Shown here: in pieces, positions 18,387 to 27,304 of the stretch
Layout: every line of letters begins with the position of its first letter
Position numbering within the stretch: position 1 is the first letter of the stretch
From: Pseudomonadota bacterium
Lineage (GTDB): Bacteria; Pseudomonadota; Alphaproteobacteria; Micavibrionales; UBA2020
Assembly (NCBI GenBank): GCA_021845905.1
Contig: JAJZVA010000001.1
Coordinates: 1 to 64,000, forward strand
Direction: 5' to 3'
DNA length: 64,000 nucleotides
Program-made: the position numbers and the translations under genes
Notes under the pieces: generated by a model
What the model saw: only the letters and a program-made list of their open reading frames with translations
Databases searched by the model: none
Told to the model about the DNA's origin: nothing

Positions 18387-19421
18387 ATGGCAAAAAACAA
18401 CCCACAGATGACCATCACGCCGTCTGTCAGCAATCTGCCCGTCAAACTGCCCGTGGCCGCCAACAAGCATGACCATGCGCGCAACCCGGGCACAGAGCTG
18501 AACCTCGACTGGATCGACAACCTGCAAGTTAATTTAAGCGCCGTCGAGCGCCGCACAAGCTCGCTTCTTGGCCGCCGCACGGTCAAGAAGGACTGGCAGG
18601 CGGCATGGTTGCTGAAAGCCCTCTCCTGCATCGACCTCACCACTTTAAGCGGCGACGACACCCCGGGCCGCGTGAAACGCCTCTGCGCCAAGGCGCGCAG
18701 CCCCCTGCGGCATGATCTGGTCGAAGCCCTCGGCATCGAGAGCCTCAACCTCACCACCGGCGCGGTCTGCGTCTATCACGAAATGGTGCCGACCGCCGTA
18801 AAGGCGCTTGAAGGCGCGAACATTCCCGTCGCCGCCGTCGCGGCCGGTTTCCCGCACGGGCTTTCGCCGATGAAGCAACGCCTCGCCGAGATCCGCGCCT
18901 CTGTTTCGGAAGGAGCGAAGGAAATCGACATCGTCATCACACGCGGCCATGTGCTCACCGGCAACTGGAAAGCGCTTTATGAAGAAGTCAAAGCCTTCCG
19001 CGAAGCCTGTGGCGACGCGCATTTGAAATCCATCCTCGCCACCGGCGAACTTGCCACCATGCGCAACGTCGCGAAAGCAAGCATGGTCGCGATGATGGCG
19101 GGCTCGGACTTCATCAAAACATCGACCGGAAAGGAAAGCGTCAACGCCAACCTCGACGTCTCGATGGTCATGGCGCGCATGATCCGCGAATATCTCGACC
19201 AGACCGGCTTCAAGGTCGGCTACAAGCCCGCGGGCGGCATCAGTACTGCCAAGAGCGTGATGGGCTTCCAGTTTTTGATGAAAGAGGAACTTGGGGCAGA
19301 ATGGCTCCAGCCGGATTTGTTCCGCGTCGGCGCCTCTTCGCTGCTCGCCGACATCGAACGCCAGCTCGAACATTTCGTCACCGGCCGCTATTCGGCGAAC
19401 AACAGGCATCCGGTGGGGTGA
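18387..19421 (+). CDS. deoC: Deoxyribose-phosphate aldolase
   Basis: 344 residues; cleaves 2-deoxyribose 5-phosphate to acetaldehyde and glyceraldehyde 3-phosphate. The Schiff-base lysine is in GSDFIKTSTGK, with the usual VGYKPAGGI lysine motif downstream and CIDLTTL near the N-terminus. It belongs to the longer, eukaryote-like DeoC group. GAGG precedes the start. The neighbouring ALDH16-type dehydrogenase (20124-22535) could oxidise the acetaldehyde. The stop overlaps the start of the GIY-YIG gene by one base. Confidence 0.93.
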   Translation: MAKNNPQMTITPSVSNLPVKLPVAANKHDHARNPGTELNLDWIDNLQVNLSAVERRTSSLLGRRTVKKDWQAAWLLKALSCIDLTTLSGDDTPGRVKRLCAKARSPLRHDLVEALGIESLNLTTGAVCVYHEMVPTAVKALEGANIPVAAVAAGFPHGLSPMKQRLAEIRASVSEGAKEIDIVITRGHVLTGNWKALYEEVKAFREACGDAHLKSILATGELATMRNVAKASMVAMMAGSDFIKTSTGKESVNANLDVSMVMARMIREYLDQTGFKVGYKPAGGISTAKSVMGFQFLMKEELGAEWLQPDLFRVGASSLLADIERQLEHFVTGRYSANNRHPVG

Positions 19422-19714
19422 TGGTGAAACAGTTCTATGTGTATATACTAACAAAAGAGAGAAACAGCACGTTTTACGTCGGCATAACTTCGGATTTGGT
19501 AAAAAGAACATGGGAACACAAGAATGAAGTCGCCGACGGCTTCACTAAAAAATACGGGATTAAAACGCTGGTTTATTACGAAGTGTTCGTAGATGCCGAA
19601 AATGCAATCAAACGAGAAAAACGTCTGAAAAGATGGCCAAGGGCATGAAAGATGAAAGTGATCGAGCAACTAAACCCGGAATGGGAAGATTTATACGAAA
19701 AAATTGCACAATAA
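19421..19714 (+). pseudogene. GIY-YIG endonuclease-like gene interrupted by one TGA
   Basis: The reading frame starts MVKQFYVYILTKERNSTFYVG and has the family features YVYIL...FYVGIT, the LVKRTWEHKN region and KRLKRWPRA (UPF0213/YhbQ-like). It stops at a TGA at 19646-19648 after 75 codons. The same frame continues K-M-K-V-I-E-Q-L-N-P-E-W-E-D-L-Y-E and ends at a TAA at 19712-19714, matching the usual family end (...RAWKI..IEE.NPEW.DLYE). The TGA falls where the family has Trp, so a single TGG-to-TGA change explains it. TGA is a normal stop in neighbouring genes (for example deoC), so recoding is unlikely. Confidence 0.8.
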
Positions 19715-19722
19715 CCTCATTC

Positions 19723-19774
19723 GTCATGCCCGCCTTGTACGGGCATCCGGATCCCCGCACAAGGCGGGGATGAC
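19723..19774. repeat. Long imperfect hairpin repeat (21-bp arms)
   Basis: Arms gtcatgcccgccttgtacggg (19723-19743) and the complement of gtcatccccgccttgtgcggg (19754-19774) pair with two mismatches around a 10-nt loop. It resembles the dispersed 'GTCATCCCCGC' intergenic repeats of many proteobacteria and may also act as a transcription terminator or mRNA stabiliser after deoC. Confidence 0.7.
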
Positions 19775-19787
19775 AGAAAGGGATTAA

Positions 19788-20105
19788 ATGTTTAAAGGCG
19801 CCACTATAAAAGACATCGGGATTTTTCTTATCGGCATTGCTGTCTGCGTAGGCGCGTTCAACTATACGCCAGCACGGTTTGAGATTGTTCAACTTGGATC
19901 GTTTCGTGCAGATCAATTCTTGCTAGACAAGTCTACTGGCCGTATCTGGCAAAGCGCGTGTGCAGGCACTCCAGAGGTTGGTGACTGTAAGGGAATGATG
20001 GTCTGGCAAGAAATGTTTGTATCCGGCATTACACCACAAGACTCTCCCGCTACATCAGAGTTTCAGGATTTTATAAACAAACATCAGAAAAAATCTAAAA
20101 AATAG
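19788..20105 (+). CDS. Hypothetical N-terminally anchored protein, 105 aa
   Basis: One hydrophobic helix (about residues 9-27, IGIFLIGIAVCVGAF) followed by a soluble periplasmic domain with two cysteines (SACAGTPEVGDCKG) that could pair. FRADQFLLDKSTGRIWQ resembles the short beta-hairpin (DT.TG..W) common in small exported proteins. AAAGGGA precedes the ATG. It ends 18 nt before the ALDH gene on the same strand. Family unknown. Confidence 0.6.
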   Translation: MFKGATIKDIGIFLIGIAVCVGAFNYTPARFEIVQLGSFRADQFLLDKSTGRIWQSACAGTPEVGDCKGMMVWQEMFVSGITPQDSPATSEFQDFINKHQKKSKK

Positions 20106-20123
20106 AGCATAAGGAAATATCTC

Positions 20124-22535
20124 ATGACCGCAAAAACAAAAGTCGCAGAAATTTTTGAAACCATGGAATACGGCCCCGCACCGGAGAGCGACGCGACGGC
20201 CAAAGACTGGCTCGCCCAGCATCACAACAAATTCGGCCATTTCATCAACGGCAAATGGGTCGTGCCTGCGAAAGGCAAATGGTTCGCGACCAAAAACCCC
20301 GCTACCGGCGAAACGCTGGCGAAAATCCTCACGGGCACGAAGGCGGACGTCAACGCCGCCGTCAAGGCCGCACGCGCGGCACAAAAGAAATGGCAGGCGC
20401 TGGAAGGTTTCGAACGCGCCAAATATCTTTATGCCCTCGCCCGTCTGATCCAGAAGAATTCGCGCCTGCTCGCCGTAGTCGAGAGCATGGACAACGGCAA
20501 GCCGATCCGCGAAACGCGCGATCTCGACGTCAACCTCGCCGCCCGCCACTTTTACCATCACGCGGGCTGGGCGCAGCTGCTGGACAAGGAATTCCAAGGC
20601 TATGAAGCCCACGGCGTCGTCGGGCAGGTCATTCCGTGGAACTTCCCGTTCCTGATGATGGCGTGGAAAATCGCGCCTGCGCTCGCCGCCGGCAATACGG
20701 TCGTCCTCAAACCGGCTGAATTCACGCCGCTCTCCGCCATTCTCTTCGCCGAGCTCTGCGAAGAAGCGGGATTGCCGCACGGCGTCGTCAACATCGTGCA
20801 GGGCGACGGCTCCACGGGCGCGGAAATCGTCAAGCACCCCGACATCGAAAAAATCGCTTTCACCGGCTCGACCGAGGTCGGCCGCATCATCCGCACCGCC
20901 ACGGCGGGCTCGGGCAAAGCCTTGACGCTCGAACTCGGCGGCAAATCGCCGACCATCGTGTTTGAAAACGCCGATCTCGACAGCGCCGTCGAAGGCGTGG
21001 TGGACGGCATCTGGCTCAATCAGGGCGAAGTCTGCTGCGCTGGCTCGCGCCTGCTGTTGCAGGAAGGCATCGCCGAGAAAATGATCGCCAAGCTCAAGGC
21101 CCGCATGAAAAACATGCGCGTCGGCCAGCCACTCGACAAAGCCATCGACATGGGCGCGATCGTCAGCGAAGAACAATGGAGCAAGATCGACGGCCTCGTG
21201 AAGCGCGGCGTCAAGGAAGGCGCGACGCTCGTTCAGCCTGGCAAGGATTCCTGCCCGAAGGACGGCTGCTTCTACCCGCCGACCATGCTGACCGACGTCC
21301 AGCCCGCCGCGACGGTGGCGCAGGAGGAAATCTTCGGCCCCGTGGTGTCGGTGCTGACCTTCCGCACGCCGGAAGAAGCGGTGCTGCTCGCCAACAACAC
21401 GCGCTACGGCCTCGCCGCCAGCATCTGGAGCGAGAACGTCAACCTCGCGCTCGACATCGCCCCGAAACTGAAGGCGGGCGTGGTGTGGATCAATTCCACC
21501 AACATGTTCGATGCGGCCTGCGGCTTCGGCGGCTATCGCGAATCCGGCTTCGGCCGCGAAGGCGGACGCGAGGGCATGTACGCCTATCTCAAACCCAAAT
21601 TCATCAAATCGCTTCCGGCTTATAAAGAAAGCAAGACCAAACAGAGCGCGGCGAAGCACGTTCCCGCCGCCATCGAAAACCTCGCCAACATCGACCGCAC
21701 GGCCAAGCTCTACATCGGAGGCAAGCAGGCGCGACCGGACGGCAACTACAGCCTCTCGGTCACGGGCAAAAACGGCAAGCTCATCGGTCAGGTCGGCGAA
21801 GGCAACCGCAAGGACATCCGCAATGCCGTCGAAGCCGCGAAGAAGGCCGAAGGCTGGAGCAAATCCGCCCATCACCTGCGCGCGCAGATCCTCTATTACA
21901 TCGCGGAAAATCTCTCCGCCCGCAAGGACGAGTTCAGGAAACGCCTGATCGAGATGACGGACGCGACGCCCGCCGCGGCCGCAAAAGAAGTGGACGAGAG
22001 CATCCGCCGCCTCTTCACCTATGCCGCATGGGCAGACAAATACGACGGCGACGTGCACACGCCGCCCGCCCGCCTTGTCGCCGTGGCGATGAAGGAAAGC
22101 GTCGGCATCCTCGGCCTCGTCTGCCCGGATGAAGCGCCGCTGCTCGGCTTCGTGTCGCTGTTCGCGCCCGCGATGGCGATGGGCAACCGCGCGGTCATCA
22201 TTCCGTCGGAAAAATATCCACTCTCGGCGACCGACTTCTATCAAGTGTTTGATACCTCGGACGTGCCCGCCGGCGTGGTCAATATCGTGACCGGCGACCG
22301 CGCGGCCTTGACCAAAACCCTTGCCGAACACGACGAAGTGGACGGCATCTGGTATTTCGGTTCGGATACGTCAGGCAGCAAGCTGGTGGAAGCATCCTCC
22401 GTCGGCAACTTGAAGCGCACCTGGGTCAACAACGGCAAGCAACGCGACTGGCTCGACCGCGATCAATCTGAAGGCGAAGAATTCCTCCGTCACGCGACTG
22501 AGATAAAAAACATCTGGGTGCCGTACGGGGAGTGA
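20124..22535 (+). CDS. Tandem-domain aldehyde dehydrogenase (ALDH16-like)
   Basis: 803 residues made of two ALDH units. The first (about 30-490) has all catalytic features: the PWNFPFLMM oxyanion loop, KPAEFTPLS, FTGSTEVGR, the glutamate in LELGGKSP and the nucleophile in GEVCCAGSRLL. The second (about 520-800) keeps part of the cofactor fold (KESVGILGLVCPDEAPLLGF, IPSEKYPLSA) but has no cysteine nucleophile and is shorter. This is the architecture of ALDH16 proteins, where the second domain is structural. NAD-dependent oxidation of an aldehyde, probably the acetaldehyde from DeoC given the context. AAGGAAA ribosome binding site. Confidence 0.88.
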   Translation: MTAKTKVAEIFETMEYGPAPESDATAKDWLAQHHNKFGHFINGKWVVPAKGKWFATKNPATGETLAKILTGTKADVNAAVKAARAAQKKWQALEGFERAKYLYALARLIQKNSRLLAVVESMDNGKPIRETRDLDVNLAARHFYHHAGWAQLLDKEFQGYEAHGVVGQVIPWNFPFLMMAWKIAPALAAGNTVVLKPAEFTPLSAILFAELCEEAGLPHGVVNIVQGDGSTGAEIVKHPDIEKIAFTGSTEVGRIIRTATAGSGKALTLELGGKSPTIVFENADLDSAVEGVVDGIWLNQGEVCCAGSRLLLQEGIAEKMIAKLKARMKNMRVGQPLDKAIDMGAIVSEEQWSKIDGLVKRGVKEGATLVQPGKDSCPKDGCFYPPTMLTDVQPAATVAQEEIFGPVVSVLTFRTPEEAVLLANNTRYGLAASIWSENVNLALDIAPKLKAGVVWINSTNMFDAACGFGGYRESGFGREGGREGMYAYLKPKFIKSLPAYKESKTKQSAAKHVPAAIENLANIDRTAKLYIGGKQARPDGNYSLSVTGKNGKLIGQVGEGNRKDIRNAVEAAKKAEGWSKSAHHLRAQILYYIAENLSARKDEFRKRLIEMTDATPAAAAKEVDESIRRLFTYAAWADKYDGDVHTPPARLVAVAMKESVGILGLVCPDEAPLLGFVSLFAPAMAMGNRAVIIPSEKYPLSATDFYQVFDTSDVPAGVVNIVTGDRAALTKTLAEHDEVDGIWYFGSDTSGSKLVEASSVGNLKRTWVNNGKQRDWLDRDQSEGEEFLRHATEIKNIWVPYGE

Positions 22536-22546
22536 TCCCTGAACGT

Positions 22547-22574
22547 CGTCATTCCTGCTCAGGCGGAAATGACG
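22547..22574. repeat. Small inverted repeat between convergent genes
   Basis: cgtcatt (22547-22553) and aatgacg (22568-22574) form a 7-bp stem around a loop. The sequence is a degenerate relative of the hairpin at 19723-19774 and probably terminates the ALDH transcript. Confidence 0.45.
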
Positions 22575-22585
22575 GTTAGGGAAAA

Positions 22586-24613
22586 CTATTCCACCACCCA
22601 GACCTTCTTGCTTTCGGCGAGTTTTTCGTTGTGGGCGCGGATGAATTCGAGGAACTTGTCTTCCGGCAGCGGCTTGGAATACTTGAAGCCCTGCACCTCG
22701 TCGCAGCCTTCTTCTTTCAGCAGGTCTTCGTGGTCTTTCATCTCGACGCCCTCGGCGATGATGCTGAGGTCGAGGCTGTGACCGAGATTGATGATCGCGC
22801 GGATGATCATGCGGTCGTTGGCGTTCATGAGCGAGTTGCGGACGAAAGACTGGTCTATCTTGAGCCGGTCGATCGGGAACTGGCGCAGATAGCTCAACGA
22901 GGAATAGCCGGTGCCGAAATCGTCCACGGCGAGCTGCACGCCCAGCTGGTGCAATTCGTCCATGATGTTGATGGCGGATTGCGTGTCTTCTATGAAGATG
23001 CTTTCCGTCAGCTCAAGCTCCAGCCATTCCGGAGGCAGTTGCGTTTCCGCCAGAACATCCCCGGTCAGCTGGACGATGTCCGCGCGGTGGAACTGGACGC
23101 CGGAAATATTGACCGCCATGCGCAAATGCGGCACGCCCGCGTCCTGCCAGGCCTTGGTGCGCGCGCAGGCATGGCGCAACACCCATTCGCCGATCGGCAC
23201 GATCAGCCCGGATTGTTCCGCGACCGGAATGAACTCTGCGGGAGAAATGAATTTTCCGCCTTCCTTGCTGTTGTCCGGCTTGAACCAGCGGAGCAACGCC
23301 TCTGCGCCGACGATCTCGCCTGTTTTGATGTCGAACTGCGGGTGATAGTGAAGCTGGAGCTGGTTTTCGTCGAGCGCCTTGCGCAGGTCGCGCAGCATTT
23401 GCGAGCGTTGCTGAACGGCTTCGTTGAAATCATGCGAATAGCGGCTGACGATGCCGCGCCCTTCGGATTTGGCGCGGTTCAGCGCGATATCGGAGTTCTT
23501 CAGGATGGTGCTGGCGGTTTCCCCGTCGCGCGGATAGCACGAAACGCCGATCGAGGCGCGCATCAAGAAGCTTTCCTGCATGATTTCCACGGGCTCTTGT
23601 ATCGCCGCGGAAACTTTCTCGGCCAGTTCCTGAATATCATCTTCCGTGTGCATCGGCGCCATCACCGCGAACTCGTCCGCGCTGAGGCGCGCCACGAGGG
23701 CATTTTCCGGCAGGGTTTTTTGCAGTTGTCCGCCGATGACCTCGAGGATCTTGTCGCCGACTTCGTGGCCCATCGAATCGTTGATCTCCCTGAAATGGTC
23801 GAGATCCACCGACAGGACGGCCAGAACGCCTTCCCTGCCAAACGGCTTCTGCGCTATGGTCTTGTCGAGATGCTCCAGAAAATACGTCCTGTTGGGCAGC
23901 CCCGTCAGGCTGTCGAAATAGGCCAGCCGATGAATCCTGTTTTCGGCCTGCTTGTGCATTTTTTTCAGCAGTTTGTCGTTCCTTTTCAGCAACGGCGCGA
24001 GGAGCAGCTGGTTCATGGCCAGCATCAGCACGCTTGTGATCAGTACCGATATCAGGAAAACAATCCCCGCCGCGCGCCATCTGTATCGCGCGATATTTTG
24101 CACGACGCTGCGCGAATTCAGCCTGACGGCAACCAAATAGGCCTGACCGATTTCGCTGGGCGTGAAAATGACATCGTAAAAGGAGCCGTCATCGGCCAGA
24201 AACGATCTCGCATAGTTCATGTCCAGCACCGGACGCAACCCCGGCATCTCGCCGTATTTTCTGATCAGGCTGTCATCTGTCATGCCATAGACGGCGACGC
24301 CCATGACGGGCGTATGATGCATCAGCTTGAACATGTCCCTATCGATGGAGGCCGGTTTTTGCGTGTCGAAATCGTTGATCACCGGCACGAGCGCCGCATG
24401 GGCTTCAGCGCGCAAATCTCCCAGACGTTCCGACTTGTATCTGTTGAGAATATTGAACGCGACCAAGCCTTGTACGATAAAGACAATCCCGAAGACCATC
24501 AAAACGACGCGCCAGCCGGCCCACCCAACCCACAGGTTGGCAAGGCCTTCCTTCCCGCCGCTTGTCACGGACGCGGCAAAAATCTCCGTATTTTGCTGAC
24601 CTGTTCCGCCCAA
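22586..24613 (-). CDS. Membrane c-di-GMP phosphodiesterase, degenerate GGDEF plus EAL
   Basis: 675 residues: a first transmembrane helix (about 33-55), a periplasmic sensor domain (about 60-180), a second helix (about 183-205), then GGDEF and EAL. The GGDEF motif reads SADEF in RLSADEFAVM, so cyclase activity is unlikely. The EAL domain keeps EALLRW, the ELTES motif and DDFGTGYSSL, so it should hydrolyse c-di-GMP. The TTG start at 24613 is supported by AAAGGGG. It is a paralogue of the protein at 29721-31907, with the same layout. Confidence 0.88.
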   Translation of the reverse strand: MGGTGQQNTEIFAASVTSGGKEGLANLWVGWAGWRVVLMVFGIVFIVQGLVAFNILNRYKSERLGDLRAEAHAALVPVINDFDTQKPASIDRDMFKLMHHTPVMGVAVYGMTDDSLIRKYGEMPGLRPVLDMNYARSFLADDGSFYDVIFTPSEIGQAYLVAVRLNSRSVVQNIARYRWRAAGIVFLISVLITSVLMLAMNQLLLAPLLKRNDKLLKKMHKQAENRIHRLAYFDSLTGLPNRTYFLEHLDKTIAQKPFGREGVLAVLSVDLDHFREINDSMGHEVGDKILEVIGGQLQKTLPENALVARLSADEFAVMAPMHTEDDIQELAEKVSAAIQEPVEIMQESFLMRASIGVSCYPRDGETASTILKNSDIALNRAKSEGRGIVSRYSHDFNEAVQQRSQMLRDLRKALDENQLQLHYHPQFDIKTGEIVGAEALLRWFKPDNSKEGGKFISPAEFIPVAEQSGLIVPIGEWVLRHACARTKAWQDAGVPHLRMAVNISGVQFHRADIVQLTGDVLAETQLPPEWLELELTESIFIEDTQSAINIMDELHQLGVQLAVDDFGTGYSSLSYLRQFPIDRLKIDQSFVRNSLMNANDRMIIRAIINLGHSLDLSIIAEGVEMKDHEDLLKEEGCDEVQGFKYSKPLPEDKFLEFIRAHNEKLAESKKVWVVE

Positions 24614-24882
24614 ATAAACCCCTTTGCCCGCATTTATTCTGCGGATCCCCTTATAGTTTGCATTTTAAATGAATTCTTTTAAAAATATGTGAAAGAGGGG
24701 AATTATTTTTAAATAATTGATATATATAAGCATTTTTAGACGTTCGGCTTGTTTTTGACCTTGAGCAAAAAACCATTGCTGACGAAATCCGCGCCGATTC
24801 TCTTTTCATGCGCACAAGGTTTGGAAACGCCGTTCATAAGGAATATAATGGAAGATATATTTGATTCTAAAAAAAGAGGTTC

Positions 24883-26115
24883 ATGACAGTGAATACAAAA
24901 CCCTCCATCGTTTTCGTCGATGACCAAAACAACATCCTTCAGGGCTTTCGCCGTTCGTTGCGCAATCTTGAGAACGAATGGGACATTCACTATTCCATCG
25001 GCGGCAAGGAAACCCTGCGCCTCATGGAAACCACGCCGATAGACATCATCGTCTCCGATACCAACATGCCAGGCATGCGCGGCACCGAGCTTTTGAAGGA
25101 AGTGCAGAGCCTTTATCCCCGGACGACGCGGCTGGTGCTTTCGGGCGGCGGCTCGCGCAGCGACGACATTTCAATCCTGCTCCGCACCAGCCACCAGTTT
25201 TTTTCAAAACCTTTCGATATCGACAAGCTGAAAAGCACCGTCGACCGTCTTCTCGCCTTGCGCGAAAAGGTCGGCGACCAAAAGCTGGTCGAGCTTGTGG
25301 CAGGGATTTCAAAACTTCCCTGCGCGCCGCATATCTACGAAGCCTTCAAAAAAGAGCGCGACGGCTCCAGCGCCGACCTTGACGTGATGGGCGGCTATAT
25401 CGCGCAGGATCCCGGCCTGACCGCCAAGATGCTCCAGAGCCTGAATTCCACTTATTTCGGCGTCAACAAGGCGGGCATTCATCCCTTCAAAGCCGCGCAG
25501 AGCATGGGCCCGGGCACGATCAATTACCTTTTCGACGAGGACAACCACTTCCACACCATAGAAAAAAGCCATCCTAACCATGATTTTCTGGCGCAGGTTT
25601 ACAAGCAGAGCCTGCATGCGGCGCTGTTGCTCGAGGCGCTGGCCTCTGCCGAAAATCTGTCCGAAAGCCTTAAGAATATTTCCTATACCGCGGGCATGCT
25701 CTCAAACGTCGGCGCGATCATTCTCGCGTGCGGCCAGCCGGAGGCCTATGCGAAGCTGACGCCGGAGTTCAAGTCTCCCGCGCAGCAAATGCAGCTGGAG
25801 AGCAAGACTTTCGGCGCCAGCAGCGCCAACGTAGGTGCCTACTTTCTCGGACTGTGGGGTTTTCCCGAGGCGATTTGCACAGCCACAGGCCATTGCCAGT
25901 CTCCGGAGACGGCGCCGCAACAGGCGCTGGATCTCACCGCCTTGCTGCATGTCGCGCAAGCACTGGCCAGGGCGGACGATCTTGAAACGCAGAAATCCTT
26001 CCTGAGCATGCCGTACCTTGAAAAAATCGGCGCGGCGGACAAGCTGCAAAAATGGCACGATCTTGATAAAAACGAGATCAGGTCCCTGCCTGCCTTGAAA
26101 GACTGGACGTTCTGA
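24883..26115 (+). CDS. Response regulator with HDOD output domain
   Basis: 410 residues. The REC domain (about 8-125) has the acidic pair in FVDDQ, the phospho-acceptor Asp in IIVSDTNMPGM and the conserved Lys in FFSKPF. The C-terminal part (about 140-400) is an HDOD domain, a catalytically inactive relative of HD phosphohydrolases used in signalling output. It is a paralogue of the protein at 26117-27295, and the two genes converge with one base between them. AGAGG precedes the ATG at 24883. No partner kinase is transcribed with it; the kinase at 27305-29443 is a candidate. Confidence 0.85.
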   Translation: MTVNTKPSIVFVDDQNNILQGFRRSLRNLENEWDIHYSIGGKETLRLMETTPIDIIVSDTNMPGMRGTELLKEVQSLYPRTTRLVLSGGGSRSDDISILLRTSHQFFSKPFDIDKLKSTVDRLLALREKVGDQKLVELVAGISKLPCAPHIYEAFKKERDGSSADLDVMGGYIAQDPGLTAKMLQSLNSTYFGVNKAGIHPFKAAQSMGPGTINYLFDEDNHFHTIEKSHPNHDFLAQVYKQSLHAALLLEALASAENLSESLKNISYTAGMLSNVGAIILACGQPEAYAKLTPEFKSPAQQMQLESKTFGASSANVGAYFLGLWGFPEAICTATGHCQSPETAPQQALDLTALLHVAQALARADDLETQKSFLSMPYLEKIGAADKLQKWHDLDKNEIRSLPALKDWTF

Positions 26116-26116
26116 T

Positions 26117-27295
26117 CTAAATCCTGTCCGCGATCGCCCGCCAGTCGGCTTCTCTGGCGGCGTACCCTGCGGTTTCGAGAAAATCTCCCCGCAGATACTC
26201 TTTTTCCGTCGCCGGCGGGTATGTTTTCGCCATGGCGTAGGCGCGCGCGGCATGAACGATGGCGAGAATGCTCTTGTCGCATGCGCCGCAACTGTCATCC
26301 GCCCGCAGGGGCTCCGCATGCCAGCGAATGATATGCCGGATATCCTGCGGCAATCCCCATAACGTTGACAGGAACATGCCTGCATCGACGTAAGAGTCAG
26401 CGGGTTTCGCCGCGTCGAGAAGGTCGGCGCATTCCGGCGTTCCGGACTTTTTCCGCCTGTATTCGTAAAGCGCGACCGCGCCGATCGCATGCAAAAGTCC
26501 GGCGACCCAGGCTTTGTCGCATGATTTTTGCGGCAGGTTTTCAGCCTTGGCGATCAGGCGGGCGATCCGCGCCGTCATCAGACTGAAGCGCCACAAGCCG
26601 GTGATGAAAGGATCGTTTTCCAGCGATTTGTCGGGCGGTGCGGCGATGCGCCCTTCCGTGAACAGCGCCTTCAGCCGTTCGACACCCAATGACTCCCAGA
26701 CATAAGAGACCGTGTTGATGTCGCCGCCGGATCCGAAATAGGAAGAGTTCAGGATCTGGAAGATTTTGGCGACGAGGCTGATATCGCGGAGCAGAAGCTG
26801 TTCGACCGTTTGCGTCGACGGATGATCCGCGCGCAACGCGGCGGAAATCTCCGCGTACAGCAACGGCAGGGAAGGAAGCGACGACACGCCAGTCAGGAAA
26901 CTTTTAAGCTCCTGATCCTGCAACGTGTCGCGCGCGGACAAAATGGGTTTTATCGCCGCAACCAGCGCATCCGTGTCCATCGGCTTGGCCATATACTGAT
27001 GGCTGACTTCAAGCAACTGCGCGACGTCCTTGTCCTCGCACTGTCCGGACAGGACGATGCGGACGGCATGGCCGTGCTTTTTTGAGGCTTCGGTCAGAAG
27101 CGCGACGCCGTCCATGCCGGGCATACGGATATCCGAAACGACCACGTCGACGCGCGTTCCGTCCATGGTTTTGAGGGCTTCCGCGCCGCCGGCGGCGAAG
27201 AGCAAATCCCATTCATTGCGGGCGGAGCGCAAATTGCGGCGCAGGCCCTGCAGGATATTTTCGTTATCGTCCACGAAAAGAACAACCGGTTTCAT
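26117..27295 (-). CDS. Response regulator with HDOD output domain
   Basis: 392 residues. REC domain: FVDDN, phospho-acceptor Asp in VVVSDIRMPGMDG, and the Lys in YMAKPMD. HDOD domain from about residue 135, with the SLPSLPLLYAEI entry and ILNSSYFG typical of HDOD. A cluster of cysteines (SCGACDKS) near residue 345 is uncommon. It starts 10 nt after the end of the histidine kinase gene, so the two form a two-component pair in one operon. Confidence 0.87.
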   Translation of the reverse strand: MKPVVLFVDDNENILQGLRRNLRSARNEWDLLFAAGGAEALKTMDGTRVDVVVSDIRMPGMDGVALLTEASKKHGHAVRIVLSGQCEDKDVAQLLEVSHQYMAKPMDTDALVAAIKPILSARDTLQDQELKSFLTGVSSLPSLPLLYAEISAALRADHPSTQTVEQLLLRDISLVAKIFQILNSSYFGSGGDINTVSYVWESLGVERLKALFTEGRIAAPPDKSLENDPFITGLWRFSLMTARIARLIAKAENLPQKSCDKAWVAGLLHAIGAVALYEYRRKKSGTPECADLLDAAKPADSYVDAGMFLSTLWGLPQDIRHIIRWHAEPLRADDSCGACDKSILAIVHAARAYAMAKTYPPATEKEYLRGDFLETAGYAAREADWRAIADRI

Positions 27296-27304
27296 CGCAA
27301 GATC

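Noticed and set aside
19646-19648. TGA read as tryptophan (alternative genetic code)
   Set aside because: Many intact genes in the window end in TGA and use TGG for Trp, so the standard code holds.
24736-24990. 84-codon minus-strand ORF upstream of the REC-HDOD gene
   Set aside because: Mostly antisense to the REC domain, no family features.
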